64,000 nt of DNA, taken from contig NZ_FONL01000001.1 in the NCBI RefSeq assembly GCF_900112895.1, positions 1 through 64,000 of the forward strand, read 5' to 3'. Positions 16,383-26,726 of this stretch are shown in pieces. The stretch comes from Succiniclasticum ruminis DSM 9236. GTDB taxonomy: Bacteria > Bacillota > Negativicutes > Acidaminococcales > Acidaminococcaceae. The stretch's first letter is position 1; the number at the start of each line of letters is the position of its first letter. A program made the translations under genes and the position numbers. The notes beneath the pieces were generated by a model. The model did no database searches and was not told where the DNA came from. It saw nothing but the letters and a program-made list of their open reading frames with translations.

Positions 16383-18522
16383 TAACAGAAAATCTCCTTA
16401 GCCACGGTTTAACATATGGCATTAAAATTGAAACTACGATTACCGCAATAATTCCCAGAACAGAACCCAGCAGATAGCCGTCTGCCGCACGGATGTAACT
16501 CATCATAGCCGGTGTTCGCATATGGCAGAACGTCTGCACCAGGGAGCCCTGACCGATGACAGCCCCCAACACCAGTGCCAGTTTACACCAGTTGGGCGCC
16601 ATACGGTATGCGGCCAGAACGGCCAGGAAGAAGGCCGGATGACCAATCATGAATTCCTTTTCACGGGGACGGGCATACATTACCTCTTCCAGGAAGAGGC
16701 GCAGTTTGATTTCGATGGCAGGCACCGGCACGCCGCCGGTATGTCCGCTGCGGCCTACAAAGATATACGCTACAAACAGCAAGACGCCTAATATCACAAA
16801 ATGCCCCAGGGTCAGGCGCATCTTACAGATCCGTACCAGCTGGGCAAACAGGTCGGCTGCTTTTCTCCCTGTTTCCTGAAAGATGCTGTACTGCCGCAAA
16901 AACAGCAGCAATGTTAACAGCACCGGCATAATAAAAGTAAGCTTTACGCCACGATAAATGTCCGCTTCCAGCAGAAAACGCAGGTCTCCCATGATAGAAC
17001 CGTTCAGGGTCGCACCAATCAGGGAAAGGGCAATAGCCAGAGCCAGCTGCCATAAAGCGGTAAAAATTACGCCTGCAGTTGATTTAGTATCTGTTTTTAT
17101 ATTTTCCCACAAGGTCAGAATCACACTGATGGAAAGGACCGGATACAGCACCGCCGATAAAAAGGCCAGTCCCTGCCGTATGGACAGACCGCGTCCCATG
17201 AACAAGCTATATGCCGTGATCAGCATACCGGCAATGACCAGCAAGTACTGCTTCGTGCCTTTACAGGATGGCAAAATCATTCCCATATATAACGCCAGCG
17301 CCGACCAGGCTCCCAAAGCGACTAACAGCAGCGCTTTACGGTCCGGATCATAAGACCCGGCAAACCCCGGATTACCATTGGCAGAAGCATCTGTACCGCC
17401 CGGTTTCTGGAACACACCGGCCACGTCGATCTTATAACCGCGGCCTTTCACCTGCTGCGTGATCTGCCGCATATAGTCCAGATTCAGGTCAATAATATCC
17501 ACCCCGTTCTGCGGTTTCAGGAACAGGCGTACATAATTGACCCGGATATTCCGTTCCTCGTCTGCCAGCGCCCAGCGCCGCAACGCGTCCGGCATCATCA
17601 GTTTGCTGTTTTCCTGGGCGTCAATGTTCAGTACGCGTACCGCATTGTTGTCCACACTGCGAAGCAGGGCGTCCAGCCCCGCAAATTTGGCAAACTGCAA
17701 CTGGGTCACATGCTCCAGCAACCCCAACCGGATATTCCGCTCCCGCAGTTTCCTCCCCATATACTCTATATCGGCAGGAAAACCGATTACGTCCGTACCG
17801 CAGGGAATATAGGTGGTCACCTGCACACCCGCTTTATCAATCCGGGCAAACAGGCTGTCCACTCCCTTTTGTGTATAAGGCAGATAGTTTTGCGGACGTA
17901 CCGCAATATAAAACCCCTTTTCCTTAACTTCCCGCAGTTCTTTCACGGACAGACCCAGCGGCGCCTGCATCATAGGCGTCTTGGCCCTGTAATCCGGTTC
18001 CAGCAACAGACGGGAGTCACCCTTCACTTCCAGAATTTCCGGAGTCTGGCTGAACTGTTTCACCCGCTCTGTACCGTAACGCAGGAACAGGTCTTCTTTC
18101 ACCTCGTTCCAGGCCTCTTCATCCTGACCCCGGGTCACATATACAGCGTCTGGGTCAAGAGCCGGTGAAACAAGGATTGTGTCAAAATCGCCCCGGTGTA
18201 CACCGGCAGCCGACTTTTGCAGCACATCTCCCGGCATAGCGGAAACACGTTTTTCCCTGTCCAGCCGTTCCAGCGTGGTGTCGTACACAATCAGCGTAGT
18301 TACACCGGCGTCCTTAAACTGCCGCAGCAACTTTTCGCTGCTGTAACCTTCCCGCTGGGCCATCATCAGGATTGCCTGATAGTCCAGGGTCTGTTCTACC
18401 GTATCGTTGCGTTTTTCAATGCCCACGCGGATCTGCATCAGATACAGCGCCGCACAGAACGCAACGGCGATGCACAGGACCAATATGGGGTTGTAACGTT
18501 CTTTCCAATTCTGTAAACTCAT
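16375..18522 (-). CDS. DUF5693-like multi-pass membrane protein
   Basis: The ~715-residue protein has one N-terminal membrane segment (ILVLCIAVAFCAALYLMQI), an extracytoplasmic domain of roughly 370 residues, and then about eight to ten hydrophobic segments to the C-terminus. This matches the DUF5693 layout that I associate with csaB neighbours in Firmicutes; the function is unknown. The ATG at 18522 is chosen over one 45 bases upstream because AAAAAGAAGA precedes it. The tight linkage to csaB suggests a role in making or exporting the pyruvylated polymer, by context only. The extracytoplasmic part contains beta/alpha stretches (for example LRSVDNNAVRVLNIDAQ) that could be a TIM-barrel-like fold. 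Confidence 0.75.
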   Translation of the reverse strand: MSLQNWKERYNPILVLCIAVAFCAALYLMQIRVGIEKRNDTVEQTLDYQAILMMAQREGYSSEKLLRQFKDAGVTTLIVYDTTLERLDREKRVSAMPGDVLQKSAAGVHRGDFDTILVSPALDPDAVYVTRGQDEEAWNEVKEDLFLRYGTERVKQFSQTPEILEVKGDSRLLLEPDYRAKTPMMQAPLGLSVKELREVKEKGFYIAVRPQNYLPYTQKGVDSLFARIDKAGVQVTTYIPCGTDVIGFPADIEYMGRKLRERNIRLGLLEHVTQLQFAKFAGLDALLRSVDNNAVRVLNIDAQENSKLMMPDALRRWALADEERNIRVNYVRLFLKPQNGVDIIDLNLDYMRQITQQVKGRGYKIDVAGVFQKPGGTDASANGNPGFAGSYDPDRKALLLVALGAWSALALYMGMILPSCKGTKQYLLVIAGMLITAYSLFMGRGLSIRQGLAFLSAVLYPVLSISVILTLWENIKTDTKSTAGVIFTALWQLALAIALSLIGATLNGSIMGDLRFLLEADIYRGVKLTFIMPVLLTLLLFLRQYSIFQETGRKAADLFAQLVRICKMRLTLGHFVILGVLLFVAYIFVGRSGHTGGVPVPAIEIKLRLFLEEVMYARPREKEFMIGHPAFFLAVLAAYRMAPNWCKLALVLGAVIGQGSLVQTFCHMRTPAMMSYIRAADGYLLGSVLGIIAVIVVSILMPYVKPWLRRFSVNE

Positions 18523-18583
18523 TCTTCTTTTTCCGCATAACTCACAGCGGCGTATATCTCCCGGCATACGTCGCTGTTACTGA

Positions 18584-19721
18584 TTATATTTGTTTTGCCG
18601 CCAGTCTTTTGGCTTCATATTCCTGACGCAGGTAGGCTTCTACAAATGGACGCAAATCCCCGTCCATCACACCATCCACGTTGGAAGTTTCATAAGATGT
18701 ACGATGATCCTTCACCATGGTATAAGGCTGGAAGACATAGGAACGGATCTGGCTTCCCCATTCGATGGCCTGGTAATCCCCGGCCAGGTCGCTGATTTTG
18801 GCGTCCCGCTTTGCCTTTTCAAATGCGTACAGCTTACCGCGTAACATCTGCAGCGCTTTTTCACGGTTCTGGATCTGGCTCCGCTCGTTCTGGCACTGCA
18901 CCACGATACCAGTAGGCAGGTGGGTCATGCGAACGGCTGAAGAAGTCTTGTTGACGTGCTGTCCGCCGGCGCCGCTGGCCCGGTATACATCCACACGCAC
19001 TTCGTCCATGTTAATTTCCACATTGACCGTATCGTCCAGCTCCGGCATTACATCCACTGCGGAGAACGACGTATGGCGGCGCGCATTAGCGTCAAAAGGT
19101 GAAATACGTACCAGGCGGTGCACCCCCTTCTCACTGCGGAAAAAACCGTAAGCATTGTGCCCGTTAATCTGCAACGTTACGCTCTTGACTCCTGCTTCAT
19201 CCCCTGCCAGATAATCCAGCATTTCCACCTGGTAACCGTTCCGTTCCGCGAAACGGGTAAACATGCGCAACAACATGGAGGTCCAGTCCTGGGCCTCCGT
19301 CCCGCCGGCACCTGCATGCAAAGTCAGGATGGCATTGTTGGCATCATACTCTTCCGACAACAGCATCCCCAGCTCCAGATGGTGCAGATTCTCTTTGATT
19401 TTATTTAACGTTTCATCCAGTTCCGAAATCAGGGACTCGTCCTGTTCTTCCGCTGCCATCTCTTGCAGCACTTCCAGATCGTCCAACCCTGTTTCCAGAG
19501 CTTTATATTCATCAACTTCCGATTTTAAACCGTCAACATCTTTGGAAATCTTCGTGGCCTTCTCCGGATTATCCCAGAAGGAAGGCTCGCCCATCAGATG
19601 TTCAAGCTCGGCAATCTTTTCCTCTTTGCTGGGGATGTCAAAGAGACCCCCTCATTTCGTCCAGTTTTTTCTTGAGAGCTACGATTTCAGGTCTGTATTC
19701 TTCAAGCAGCAACTTTCTCAC
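18584..19721 (-). CDS. prfB: Peptide chain release factor 2, with programmed +1 frameshift
   Basis: The factor releases peptides at UGA and UAA. The main frame encodes 351 residues after the shift, with codon-recognition motif RISPFDANARRH and catalytic GAGGQHVNKTSSAVR. The first 27 codons lie in a different frame and end MRGSL-stop at CTT TGA C; skipping one T joins LDEMRGSL to DIPSKEEKIAELEHL, which restores a normal ~378-residue RF2. The likely start is GTG at 19721; a TTG three codons later is also possible because AAAGGA lies very close to the GTG. It sits 22 bases after secA and is followed by the DUF5693-like gene. Confidence 0.95.
19637..19652 (-). promoter_or_regulatory. RF2 autoregulatory frameshift site
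   Basis: On the minus strand AGGGGG (an internal Shine-Dalgarno-like stimulator) is followed three bases later by CTT TGA C. This is the canonical spacing of bacterial prfB sites. Low RF2 leaves UGA unread and favours the +1 slip. Confidence 0.95.
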
Positions 19722-19743
19722 ATCCTTTACTGGTTATTTTTAA

Positions 19744-22284
19744 TCATTTCCCTTTGCCGCAGCAGTTTTTATATTTCTTTCCGCTGCCGCAGGGACACGG
19801 ATCGTTCCGTCCCACTTCCGGTCCTTTGTTAACTACCGGTTGTTTTACGGCTTCCTCCTCCGGGGTATCCACCGTCGGATTATTCATGGTAGCGTTTTCC
19901 AGAGGGTCGTCCATGGTCATGGAAGGCTGGGATATCACATTGACGCGGTACATATACTTTACTACGTCATCTTCAATAGCCTCAATCATGGCCTCAAACA
20001 TATCGAAGGCTTCAAACTTATATTCCACCAGAGGATCTTTCTGCCCATACGCCCGCAGGCCCACTCCTTCACGCAGCATGTCCATGGCGTCCAGATGTTC
20101 CATCCAGTGGTTATCAACGACCTTCAGCATTACCAGGTTTTCCAGTTCCCGCATGATTTCGGGGCTGATTTCTTCCTCACGGCTGGCGTAAATATCCTCC
20201 GCCAGCTTATGCAGGTACTCTCCGATTTCTTCCCGGCCCAGGTCTGCCAGCATTTCTTCTTTAAGCTCGCCAAAAGGAGCAAAGAACTCCTCGCAGTAGC
20301 GAACCATGTTCTTCAGATCCCAGTCTTCGGAATAGGATTCCGGCGGACAGTACATGGTCATGGCCCGGTCCACAATCTTGTGCGTGAATTCCATGACGGT
20401 AGAACGCAGGTCCTCCTGATCCAGCACCTTGCGGCGTTCTTTGTAGATAACCTCGCGCTGCTGGTTCATGACATCGTCATACTCAAGAACCATCTTACGA
20501 ATGTTAAAGTTGCGTTCTTCCACTTTCTTCTGGGCGTTTTCAATTGAGCTGGTCACGATTTTGTTTTCAATAGGCTCGTCCTCTTCCATGCCCAGTTTAT
20601 CCATCATGCCCTTAATCTTATCAGAGCCGAACAAACGCATCAGATCGTCTTCCAGGGACAGATAGAAACGGGAAGAACCGGGATCGCCCTGACGGGCGCA
20701 ACGTCCGCGCAGCTGGTTGTCGATACGGCGGCTTTCGTGCCGTTCCGTGCCCAGGATGTGCAAGCCGCCCTTTTCGGCCACGCCTTCACCCAACACAATG
20801 TCGGTTCCGCGGCCCGCCATATTGGTAGCGATGGTAACCTGGCCCGGCTGGCCTGCATCTGCCACGATCAAAGCTTCTTTTTCGTGGTACTTGGCATTCA
20901 GCACGTTATGGGGAATCCCCTGCTTTTTCAACAGCGCGCTCAGATCTTCGGACTGGGTGATAGAAGTAGTTCCTACCAGTACCGGCCGTCCGGACTTGTG
21001 CAGTTCTACGATTTCCTTTACTACCGCCCTGTACTTGGCAGCCTTGGTCTTATAAATCACGTCCGGATAATCGGTACGAATCATGGGCTTGTTGGTGGGA
21101 ATCACAACAACGTCCAGACCATAAATCTTCTGGAATTCCTGTTCCTCCGTCTTGGCCGTACCGGTCATGCCGGCCAGTTTTTTATACATGCGGAAATAAT
21201 TCTGGAAGGTGATAGTGGCCAGGGTTTGGCTTTCGCGTTGCACCACTACGCCTTCCTTGGCCTCGATGGCCTGGTGCAGGCCCTCGGAATAACGGCGCCC
21301 GTACATCAGACGTCCGGTAAATTCGTCGACGATGATGACCTCTCCGTCTTTCACCACATAATCCCGGTCACGGATCATCAACTCCTTGGCTTTGATCGCG
21401 CACATGATATGGTGGGAGAAGTCCACGCCGTGTTCCGTATCATACAGGTTGGTCACGCCCAGCGCCTTTTCCGCTTTGGCGATACCCACTTCCGTAGGCG
21501 CCACCTGCTTCTGCTTTTCATCGACGGTGTAGTCCTCGCCTGGTTTCATGTTGGCAACGATACGGGCGATAACTTTGTACAAATCGGCGGATTTTTCGCC
21601 GGGGCCGGAAATGATCAGCGGGGTACGGGCTTCATCAATCAGAATCGAGTCCACTTCGTCCACGATACAGTAATTCAGTTCCCGCTGTACCATTTGGTCT
21701 TTATCTACCACCATGTTATCGCGGAGATAATCAAAGCCGAATTCGTTGTTGGTTCCGTACGTGATATCAGCCTGGTACGCAGCCTTCCGTTCCGTGAAAT
21801 CAAGATCATGGACGATCAGACCCACTGTCAGTCCCAGGAAATTATAAATACGGCCCATATCCACACTGTCACGGCGGGCCAGATAATCGTTGACGGTAAC
21901 TACATGGACGCCGCGACCGGTCAGCGCGTTCAGATACACCGGCAGCGTTGCTACCAGGGTCTTGCCTTCACCGGTACGCATCTCGGAAATCTTGCCCCGG
22001 TGCAGTACCACGCCGCCGATCAGCTGCACATCAAAATGGCGCAGACCGGTGGCGCGCCTGGACGCTTCCCTTACCACCGCAAAGGCTTCCGGCAAAATAT
22101 CATCCAGCGTCTCGCCTTTTTTCAGGCGCAGTTTAAACTCAGCCGTCTTTGCCTGCAGATTGGCGGAGCTCATCCGTTCCATTTCAGGCTCCAGCGCATT
22201 GATTTTGTCTACAATCGGCTGGATGTTTTTTAATTCTTTTTCATTGGGATCTCCGAATATCTTCTTTATTAAAGATTCCAGCAA
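19744..22284 (-). CDS. secA: Preprotein translocase ATPase SecA
   Basis: The ~846-residue motor drives proteins through SecYEG. Walker A is [13 protein letters not shown], the DEAD-type motif is [15 protein letters not shown], and the C-terminus carries the zinc/SecB-type motif [18 protein letters not shown] start at 22284 is preferred because AAGGAG lies 7 bases upstream and yields [18 protein letters not shown]; a GTG three codons earlier overlaps the ribosome site. It is first in the secA-prfB-DUF5693-csaB series behind a strong promoter. Confidence 0.97.
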   Translation of the reverse strand: MLESLIKKIFGDPNEKELKNIQPIVDKINALEPEMERMSSANLQAKTAEFKLRLKKGETLDDILPEAFAVVREASRRATGLRHFDVQLIGGVVLHRGKISEMRTGEGKTLVATLPVYLNALTGRGVHVVTVNDYLARRDSVDMGRIYNFLGLTVGLIVHDLDFTERKAAYQADITYGTNNEFGFDYLRDNMVVDKDQMVQRELNYCIVDEVDSILIDEARTPLIISGPGEKSADLYKVIARIVANMKPGEDYTVDEKQKQVAPTEVGIAKAEKALGVTNLYDTEHGVDFSHHIMCAIKAKELMIRDRDYVVKDGEVIIVDEFTGRLMYGRRYSEGLHQAIEAKEGVVVQRESQTLATITFQNYFRMYKKLAGMTGTAKTEEQEFQKIYGLDVVVIPTNKPMIRTDYPDVIYKTKAAKYRAVVKEIVELHKSGRPVLVGTTSITQSEDLSALLKKQGIPHNVLNAKYHEKEALIVADAGQPGQVTIATNMAGRGTDIVLGEGVAEKGGLHILGTERHESRRIDNQLRGRCARQGDPGSSRFYLSLEDDLMRLFGSDKIKGMMDKLGMEEDEPIENKIVTSSIENAQKKVEERNFNIRKMVLEYDDVMNQQREVIYKERRKVLDQEDLRSTVMEFTHKIVDRAMTMYCPPESYSEDWDLKNMVRYCEEFFAPFGELKEEMLADLGREEIGEYLHKLAEDIYASREEEISPEIMRELENLVMLKVVDNHWMEHLDAMDMLREGVGLRAYGQKDPLVEYKFEAFDMFEAMIEAIEDDVVKYMYRVNVISQPSMTMDDPLENATMNNPTVDTPEEEAVKQPVVNKGPEVGRNDPCPCGSGKKYKNCCGKGK

Positions 22285-22376
22285 ACTAATCACTCCTTAA
22301 CCTGGGAATTTTCATTAATGGTTATATTTTTCTTCATGTTTTTAGCAAACAATTATCCATTATTGTCTATCATAAA

Positions 22377-22405
22377 ATTTTAACAGAAAGAGCCGCAAAA
22401 GTCAA
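22377..22405 (-). promoter_or_regulatory. Sigma-A promoter of the secA operon
   Basis: TTGACT and TAAAAT are 17 bases apart on the minus strand, about 90 bases before the secA start. Confidence 0.8.
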
Positions 22406-22465
22406 AAAAACACCGCCATTTCTGTAGTAAAGTTTGTGAAGTTTACGTGAAGAATAAAAACAAAA

Positions 22466-22489
22466 AACGCAGGACTTTCGTCCTGCGTT
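22466..22489 (-). terminator. Terminator of hpf
   Basis: AACGCAGGAC pairs with GTCCTGCGTT around a four-base loop, and a T run follows on the minus strand. It separates hpf from the secA promoter. Confidence 0.88.
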
Positions 22490-22507
22490 GAATATGCAAC
22501 AGATGTT

Positions 22508-23059
22508 TTACTCCAGCTTGGGCTCCAGCAGTCCGTAATTGCCGTCTTTACGCCGGTACACTACGCTTACTCCTCCAAAATCCGGATCATAGAATACAAA
22601 GAAATCATGATTCAGCAGATTCATCTGCAAAATTGCTTCTTCCGGTGTCATGGGATTCATGGTAAAACTCTTGCTGCGGATAATCTTAAAATCTTCTTCC
22701 GCTTCCGCCTGAACCGGAACCGCTTCCACTGCAGGCGGGGTTTCTACAGGAACTTCCCGGAAGTTGCTGTATTTCCGTTTCATTAATTTGGTCTTATATT
22801 TGTGTACCTGCCGCTCAATCTTTTCCACCACCAGATCGATGGAAGAATACATATCTTTTGTAGATTCCTGGGCCCGCAGCAGGATACCCTTAGCCGGAAC
22901 GGTGATTTCAGCAATATGGTTTCCGTTTTCTACCTTAAGTACTGCAGTAATATCTCCCACCGCTTTAAACTGCCTGGTAACTTTATCGATCTTTTTCTCC
23001 AGGTACGCTTTGACCGCCGGTGATACAACTGCGTTTCTGCCTTTTACGATAATTGCCAT
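22508..23059 (-). CDS. hpf: Ribosome hibernation-promoting factor, long form
   Basis: The 183-residue protein has an N-terminal S30AE/YfiA domain (about 1-100, MAIIVKGRNAVVSPAVKAYL) that binds the 30S decoding channel, an Ala/Val/Glu/Pro linker (about 115-135), and a C-terminal dimerisation domain (RSKSFTMNPMTPEEAILQM...HDFFVFYD) characteristic of long HPF, which makes 100S disomes. The ATG at 23059 has AAGGAGGA 6 bases upstream; an earlier in-frame ATG is less likely. The 254 bases before it contain no clear promoter that I would defend. Confidence 0.95.
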   Translation of the reverse strand: MAIIVKGRNAVVSPAVKAYLEKKIDKVTRQFKAVGDITAVLKVENGNHIAEITVPAKGILLRAQESTKDMYSSIDLVVEKIERQVHKYKTKLMKRKYSNFREVPVETPPAVEAVPVQAEAEEDFKIIRSKSFTMNPMTPEEAILQMNLLNHDFFVFYDPDFGGVSVVYRRKDGNYGLLEPKLE

Positions 23060-23313
23060 ACTGAGTCCTCCTTGAACGTCCAAGGTTACTTGGTTATTAC
23101 AGGCTCCGGATCAGGAAGCTGCGGCCCGTCCTCTAACTGATCTGTAATGCCTCCTCTTTGCAAATCCTGTCCGCAGGGCTCCTCCCCTTTGTCTGCTATC
23201 TATTCATTCGACGTATTACATATTATTCCTGTTTGTAAATACAGATTTCTAACTTTTGTCACTTTTTTACTAAAAACTGCACAATTCGTTACAACTCGTT
23301 GTTTCATTAACCC

Positions 23314-24132
23314 TTAATGTTGAAATGGATTGCCGCATTCCGGACAAAAATTGGGCAGGTTATTGGGATCTGCGGAAGCCCAGCCACATTTGTTGCATTT
23401 AACAACAGGCGCGTTCATTTCCGCAGGTCTCCGGATACCGCAGTTGATGCAGAACTGTCCTTCATGGTTCAGGGTTCCGCAGTTACCGCACATCCATTCG
23501 GTGGGAACAGGAGGAACCGGATTCTGCTTTTCCGGCTTAGCCGGTTCTTCTTTTGACGGTTGCTCCCCGACTTCCGTCTTGGTCATTTCCACTTTATATT
23601 CCAGTACCCGGCTGCCAATCGCCCCGGTCACTGGATTGATCTTAATATCTGCCGTAAACCGCTGTGTTTCCACTTGCGCCTCATAATAGCTGAGGTTCCC
23701 TTCGTATTTCTGTTCAATTGAGGTTATCTTCCCGTCCGGATACTCCAGCCTTACTATTTCTTCAATGTCTTCCACTGTTTTATTAACGGTTGTGCTGCCG
23801 GGAATATTGCTGCCCCCGATTTTAACGGTTTTCACTTTATTGATTTTTTTAATTACAGTAACCTCATAGGCACGGAGTGTATTATTATCAAAAAACAAAA
23901 AAGCAACAGTCGTATCAGTTTCCTGTTCATTTAACAATCCCTGAAAAACTGCTGCAACCGGAACTTCCGCTTTCGCAGCAAGGATCGCCTTTTCATAAGC
24001 AGCCGGATACTTACTTTGTTCTGTCTTCACAGCCTTCCCGGTTTTGCCATTCGCGTTTTCTGCAGCAAAACCTGCAGATGCGCTGATTATGAGGATCAAC
24101 GCCAGAAACAACATTACCGTCTTTTTCAACAT
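23314..24132 (-). CDS. Exported protein with C-terminal double zinc ribbon, unknown function
   Basis: I do not recognise the family. The 272-residue protein has a signal peptide (VMLFLALILIISASAGFAAE), a central region of ~150 residues with beta-rich segments (YEVTVIKKINKVKTVKIGG; RFTADIKINPVTGAIGSRVLEY, PepSY-like in flavour), a Lys/Pro/Glu linker, and two four-cysteine knuckles at the end (CGNC...CINC and CNKC...CPEC). Zinc ribbons after a Sec signal are uncommon because such domains usually work in the cytosol. It lies alone between hpf and the amino-acid importer. Confidence 0.6.
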   Translation of the reverse strand: MLKKTVMLFLALILIISASAGFAAENANGKTGKAVKTEQSKYPAAYEKAILAAKAEVPVAAVFQGLLNEQETDTTVAFLFFDNNTLRAYEVTVIKKINKVKTVKIGGSNIPGSTTVNKTVEDIEEIVRLEYPDGKITSIEQKYEGNLSYYEAQVETQRFTADIKINPVTGAIGSRVLEYKVEMTKTEVGEQPSKEEPAKPEKQNPVPPVPTEWMCGNCGTLNHEGQFCINCGIRRPAEMNAPVVKCNKCGWASADPNNLPNFCPECGNPFQH

Positions 24133-24212
24133 GGTATTTATCCTCCTGTAAAGCGTAACACAAACACGTTTTCAATCTTTCCCCTGCAGCGTTTTCGCAA
24201 ACGCCCCCTGTA

Positions 24213-24950
24213 TTACAGAATCTTGGACAGGAAACTCTGGGTCCTGGGGTTCTGCGGATGGTCGAATACCTGCTCCGGTGTTCCTTCTTCCACAATATAC
24301 CCGCCGTCCACAAACAGCACCCGGTCACCCACTTCTTTGGCAAAACCCATTTCGTGTGTAACAACAACCATGGTCATGCCTTCTTTGGCCAGCTGCTTCA
24401 TAACTTCCAGCACTTCGTTGATCATTTCCGGATCCAGCGCCGAAGTCGGCTCGTCAAACAGCATGGCTTTGGGTTTCATGCACAGAGCCCGGGCAATAGC
24501 CACACGCTGCTGTTGCCCGCCGGAAAGCTGGTCCGGATAGTTATTCGCTTTTTCCGCCAGCCCGACTTTTTTCAGGTACGTCATGGCCAGTTCTTCCGCT
24601 TCCTTCCGGCCGGTTTTCCGCACCTTCATGGGAGCCAGCACCAGGTTTTCCAGCACCGTCATGTGGGGGAACAGGTTGAAACGCTGGAACACCATACCCA
24701 CTTCCTTGCGGACCTCATTGATATTCGCTGACCCGTTCAGAGGGATGTTGTCAAACACAATCTCCCCGCCCGTGGGTTCTTCCAGGTAATTGATGCAGCG
24801 CAGCAGGGTGGACTTGCCGCTGCCGGAGGGCCCGATGATGACCACCACTTCTTTTTCTTTGATATACAGGTCAATGCCCTTCAATACATGGAGGTCGCCG
24901 AAACTCTTTTTCAGACCCGTAATTTTAATAATATCCTGTCGTTCTGTCAT
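24213..24950 (-). CDS. Polar amino-acid ABC transporter, ATPase subunit
   Basis: The 245-residue GlnQ/HisP-type ATPase has Walker [15 protein letters not shown], signature [15 protein letters not shown], Walker [14 protein letters not shown] and the switch HEMGFA. It energises the permease encoded just upstream, whose end overlaps its start by four bases (ATGA). The importer family takes glutamine, arginine, cystine or similar amino acids; the substrate is not readable. Confidence 0.93.
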   Translation of the reverse strand: MTERQDIIKITGLKKSFGDLHVLKGIDLYIKEKEVVVIIGPSGSGKSTLLRCINYLEEPTGGEIVFDNIPLNGSANINEVRKEVGMVFQRFNLFPHMTVLENLVLAPMKVRKTGRKEAEELAMTYLKKVGLAEKANNYPDQLSGGQQQRVAIARALCMKPKAMLFDEPTSALDPEMINEVLEVMKQLAKEGMTMVVVTHEMGFAKEVGDRVLFVDGGYIVEEGTPEQVFDHPQNPRTQSFLSKIL

Positions 24951-25603
24951 TTTGTATCAAACTTCCTTTCCAGGAGGCCGGTAAGCCGGGCTACCGTAAA
25001 TGTCAGGATCAGGTAGATGATCGCTACCGCCATCCAGATCTCAAAGGACGCATACGTACGGGCAATAATCAGCTGACCCCGGCGGGTCAGTTCCTCAAAT
25101 CCGATTACGGAAACCAGGGATGAATCCTTCAGCATGGCGATGAATTCGTTGCCCAGCGGAGGGATGATTCGCTTGAAGGCCTGGGGTAAAATGATATAGC
25201 GCATCGTCTGCCACCAGGTCATGCCCAGACTGCGCCCAGCTTCCATCTGACCCACGTCAATGGACTGGATGCCGCCCCGGAACACTTCCGCCACATAGGC
25301 ACCGCTGTTGATGGAGCAGGCGGAAATCGCCGCGAAGAACGCGTCTACCCGGTGCCCGATAATGCTGGGCAGCGCGAAGTAAACCAGGAAAATCTGGATC
25401 AGGAGCGGTGTTCCCCGGATAAAATCCACATACACATTGCCCAGCCAGCGCAAAATCTTAAAATCAGACAGGCGAACCAGGGCCACGACGATACCAATCA
25501 GCATACCGAAGAAAACACTGAGAGCCGTGATTTCAATCGTAATGCCGGCGCCCGCAACCAACAGTGGGAACGCGTTTTTCATCAAATCAAAATTAACGTC
25601 CAT
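24947..25603 (-). CDS. Polar amino-acid ABC transporter permease
   Basis: The 218-residue HisM/GlnP-type permease has about five membrane segments and the EAA loop ([20 protein letters not shown] and [18 protein letters not shown]). The ATG at 25603 is preferred over one 42 bases upstream because GAAGG lies 8 bases before it and [15 protein letters not shown] is a typical N-terminus. It acts with the downstream ATPase and with one or both upstream binding proteins. A terminator hairpin lies 137 bases upstream, between it and the binding-protein gene. Confidence 0.92.
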   Translation of the reverse strand: MDVNFDLMKNAFPLLVAGAGITIEITALSVFFGMLIGIVVALVRLSDFKILRWLGNVYVDFIRGTPLLIQIFLVYFALPSIIGHRVDAFFAAISACSINSGAYVAEVFRGGIQSIDVGQMEAGRSLGMTWWQTMRYIILPQAFKRIIPPLGNEFIAMLKDSSLVSVIGFEELTRRGQLIIARTYASFEIWMAVAIIYLILTFTVARLTGLLERKFDTK

Positions 25604-25739
25604 AAGGCAAACCTTCTTATTTTTGTATTTTTTTACATTTTGCAATCCATCGCAAATGCAAAGGCACTCTGCCGCAACGCACCTGAAAAGGCACGGCAGA
25701 AAAGCTTTTCAAATATTATACTACATAAATAAAAAATAC

Positions 25740-25768
25740 AAAAGGGAATTTATGCAAAATTCCCTTTT
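25740..25768 (-). terminator. Terminator or attenuator between binding protein and permease genes
   Basis: AAAAGGGAATTT pairs with AAATTCCCTTTT around five bases, and T-rich sequence follows on the minus strand. Because the same transporter continues downstream, partial read-through would give more binding protein than permease. Confidence 0.8.
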
Positions 25769-25817
25769 GCATTATTACGAATAGCAAAACAAAGATTTAT
25801 TGTAAAAACTTAACAAC

Positions 25818-26591
25818 TTATTTTTTTACAGCGCCGAACCATTTCGTGTAAAGTTTTTCATATTCGCCGTTTTTCTTCAGGTCCAGCAGGGCCTTGTTGA
25901 TGTCTTTGGTCAGCGGGCTGTTTTTCTTCAGGGAGATGCCATAGGATTCCGCTTCCATAGTGTCGCCCACGATCTTGGCATAATCTTTGCCGCCGCCGGT
26001 AGCCAGGAAGTATTCCGCGACCGGTTTGTCAATGATGACTGCTTCAACGCCTTTATTCTTCAATTCCAGGAAAACTTCCGCATTGGTATTGAAGTTTTTA
26101 ACCTTGGCGCCGGGGACCTTGGCCGCCCGTTCCGCACCGGTGGTGCCGATTTGTACCGCGATTCCCTTATCGTTCAGGTCATTTACGCTCTTTACTGCAG
26201 CGTTGTCTTTACCCACTACAACAACCAGGCCGGAAACGTAGTAAGGATCGCTCATGTCCACGGCTTTCTGACGGTCCGGTGTAATGCTCATACCGGCGAT
26301 GGCCACATCGATATTCCCGGCATTGATGGCGGGAATCAGTGCATCAAAGCCCATGTTCAGGATTTCCACTTTCATGTTCAGCTGCTTGCCGATAGCGCGG
26401 ATCAGATCCATGTCGAAGCCGTCAAATTCCTTGCTGCCTTCTTTCTGGAACTCAAAGGGAGCAAAGGTGGGTTCTGTCCCAACTTTCAAAACTTTGGGCG
26501 CCTGCGCTGCTTTTTTTTCACCGCCGCCACAACCTGCTACCATCATAACGGCCATCAACAGAGTCATCATAAGCACTAATGCTTTTTTCAT
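25818..26591 (-). CDS. Amino-acid ABC transporter substrate-binding lipoprotein 1
   Basis: The 257-residue protein has a lipoprotein signal (lipobox VAGC, mature N-terminus CGGGEKK) and a SBP_bac_3 fold: GTEPTFAPFEF, FDGFDMDLIRAIGKQLNM, DALIPAINAGNIDVAIAGMS. The mature protein should bind a polar amino acid outside the inner membrane and pass it to the adjacent permease. It is a clear paralogue of the next gene upstream, which lies 135 bases away. Confidence 0.93.
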   Translation of the reverse strand: MKKALVLMMTLLMAVMMVAGCGGGEKKAAQAPKVLKVGTEPTFAPFEFQKEGSKEFDGFDMDLIRAIGKQLNMKVEILNMGFDALIPAINAGNIDVAIAGMSITPDRQKAVDMSDPYYVSGLVVVVGKDNAAVKSVNDLNDKGIAVQIGTTGAERAAKVPGAKVKNFNTNAEVFLELKNKGVEAVIIDKPVAEYFLATGGGKDYAKIVGDTMEAESYGISLKKNSPLTKDINKALLDLKKNGEYEKLYTKWFGAVKK

Positions 26592-26726
26592 TTTTTGTTC
26601 TGCCTCCTCGCATTAATTAATTGTTCAGCATAATTTAAGTTTACATAAAATCAAACGGATTCTTTCGTTGCTAAACAAATCGTGTAAATCCTTATACTAC
26701 TTAACCACAACCATGAACGCTGTATC

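Noticed and set aside
20737-22233. 498-codon plus-strand frame opposite secA
   Set aside because: It is an antisense shadow; secA has all family motifs.
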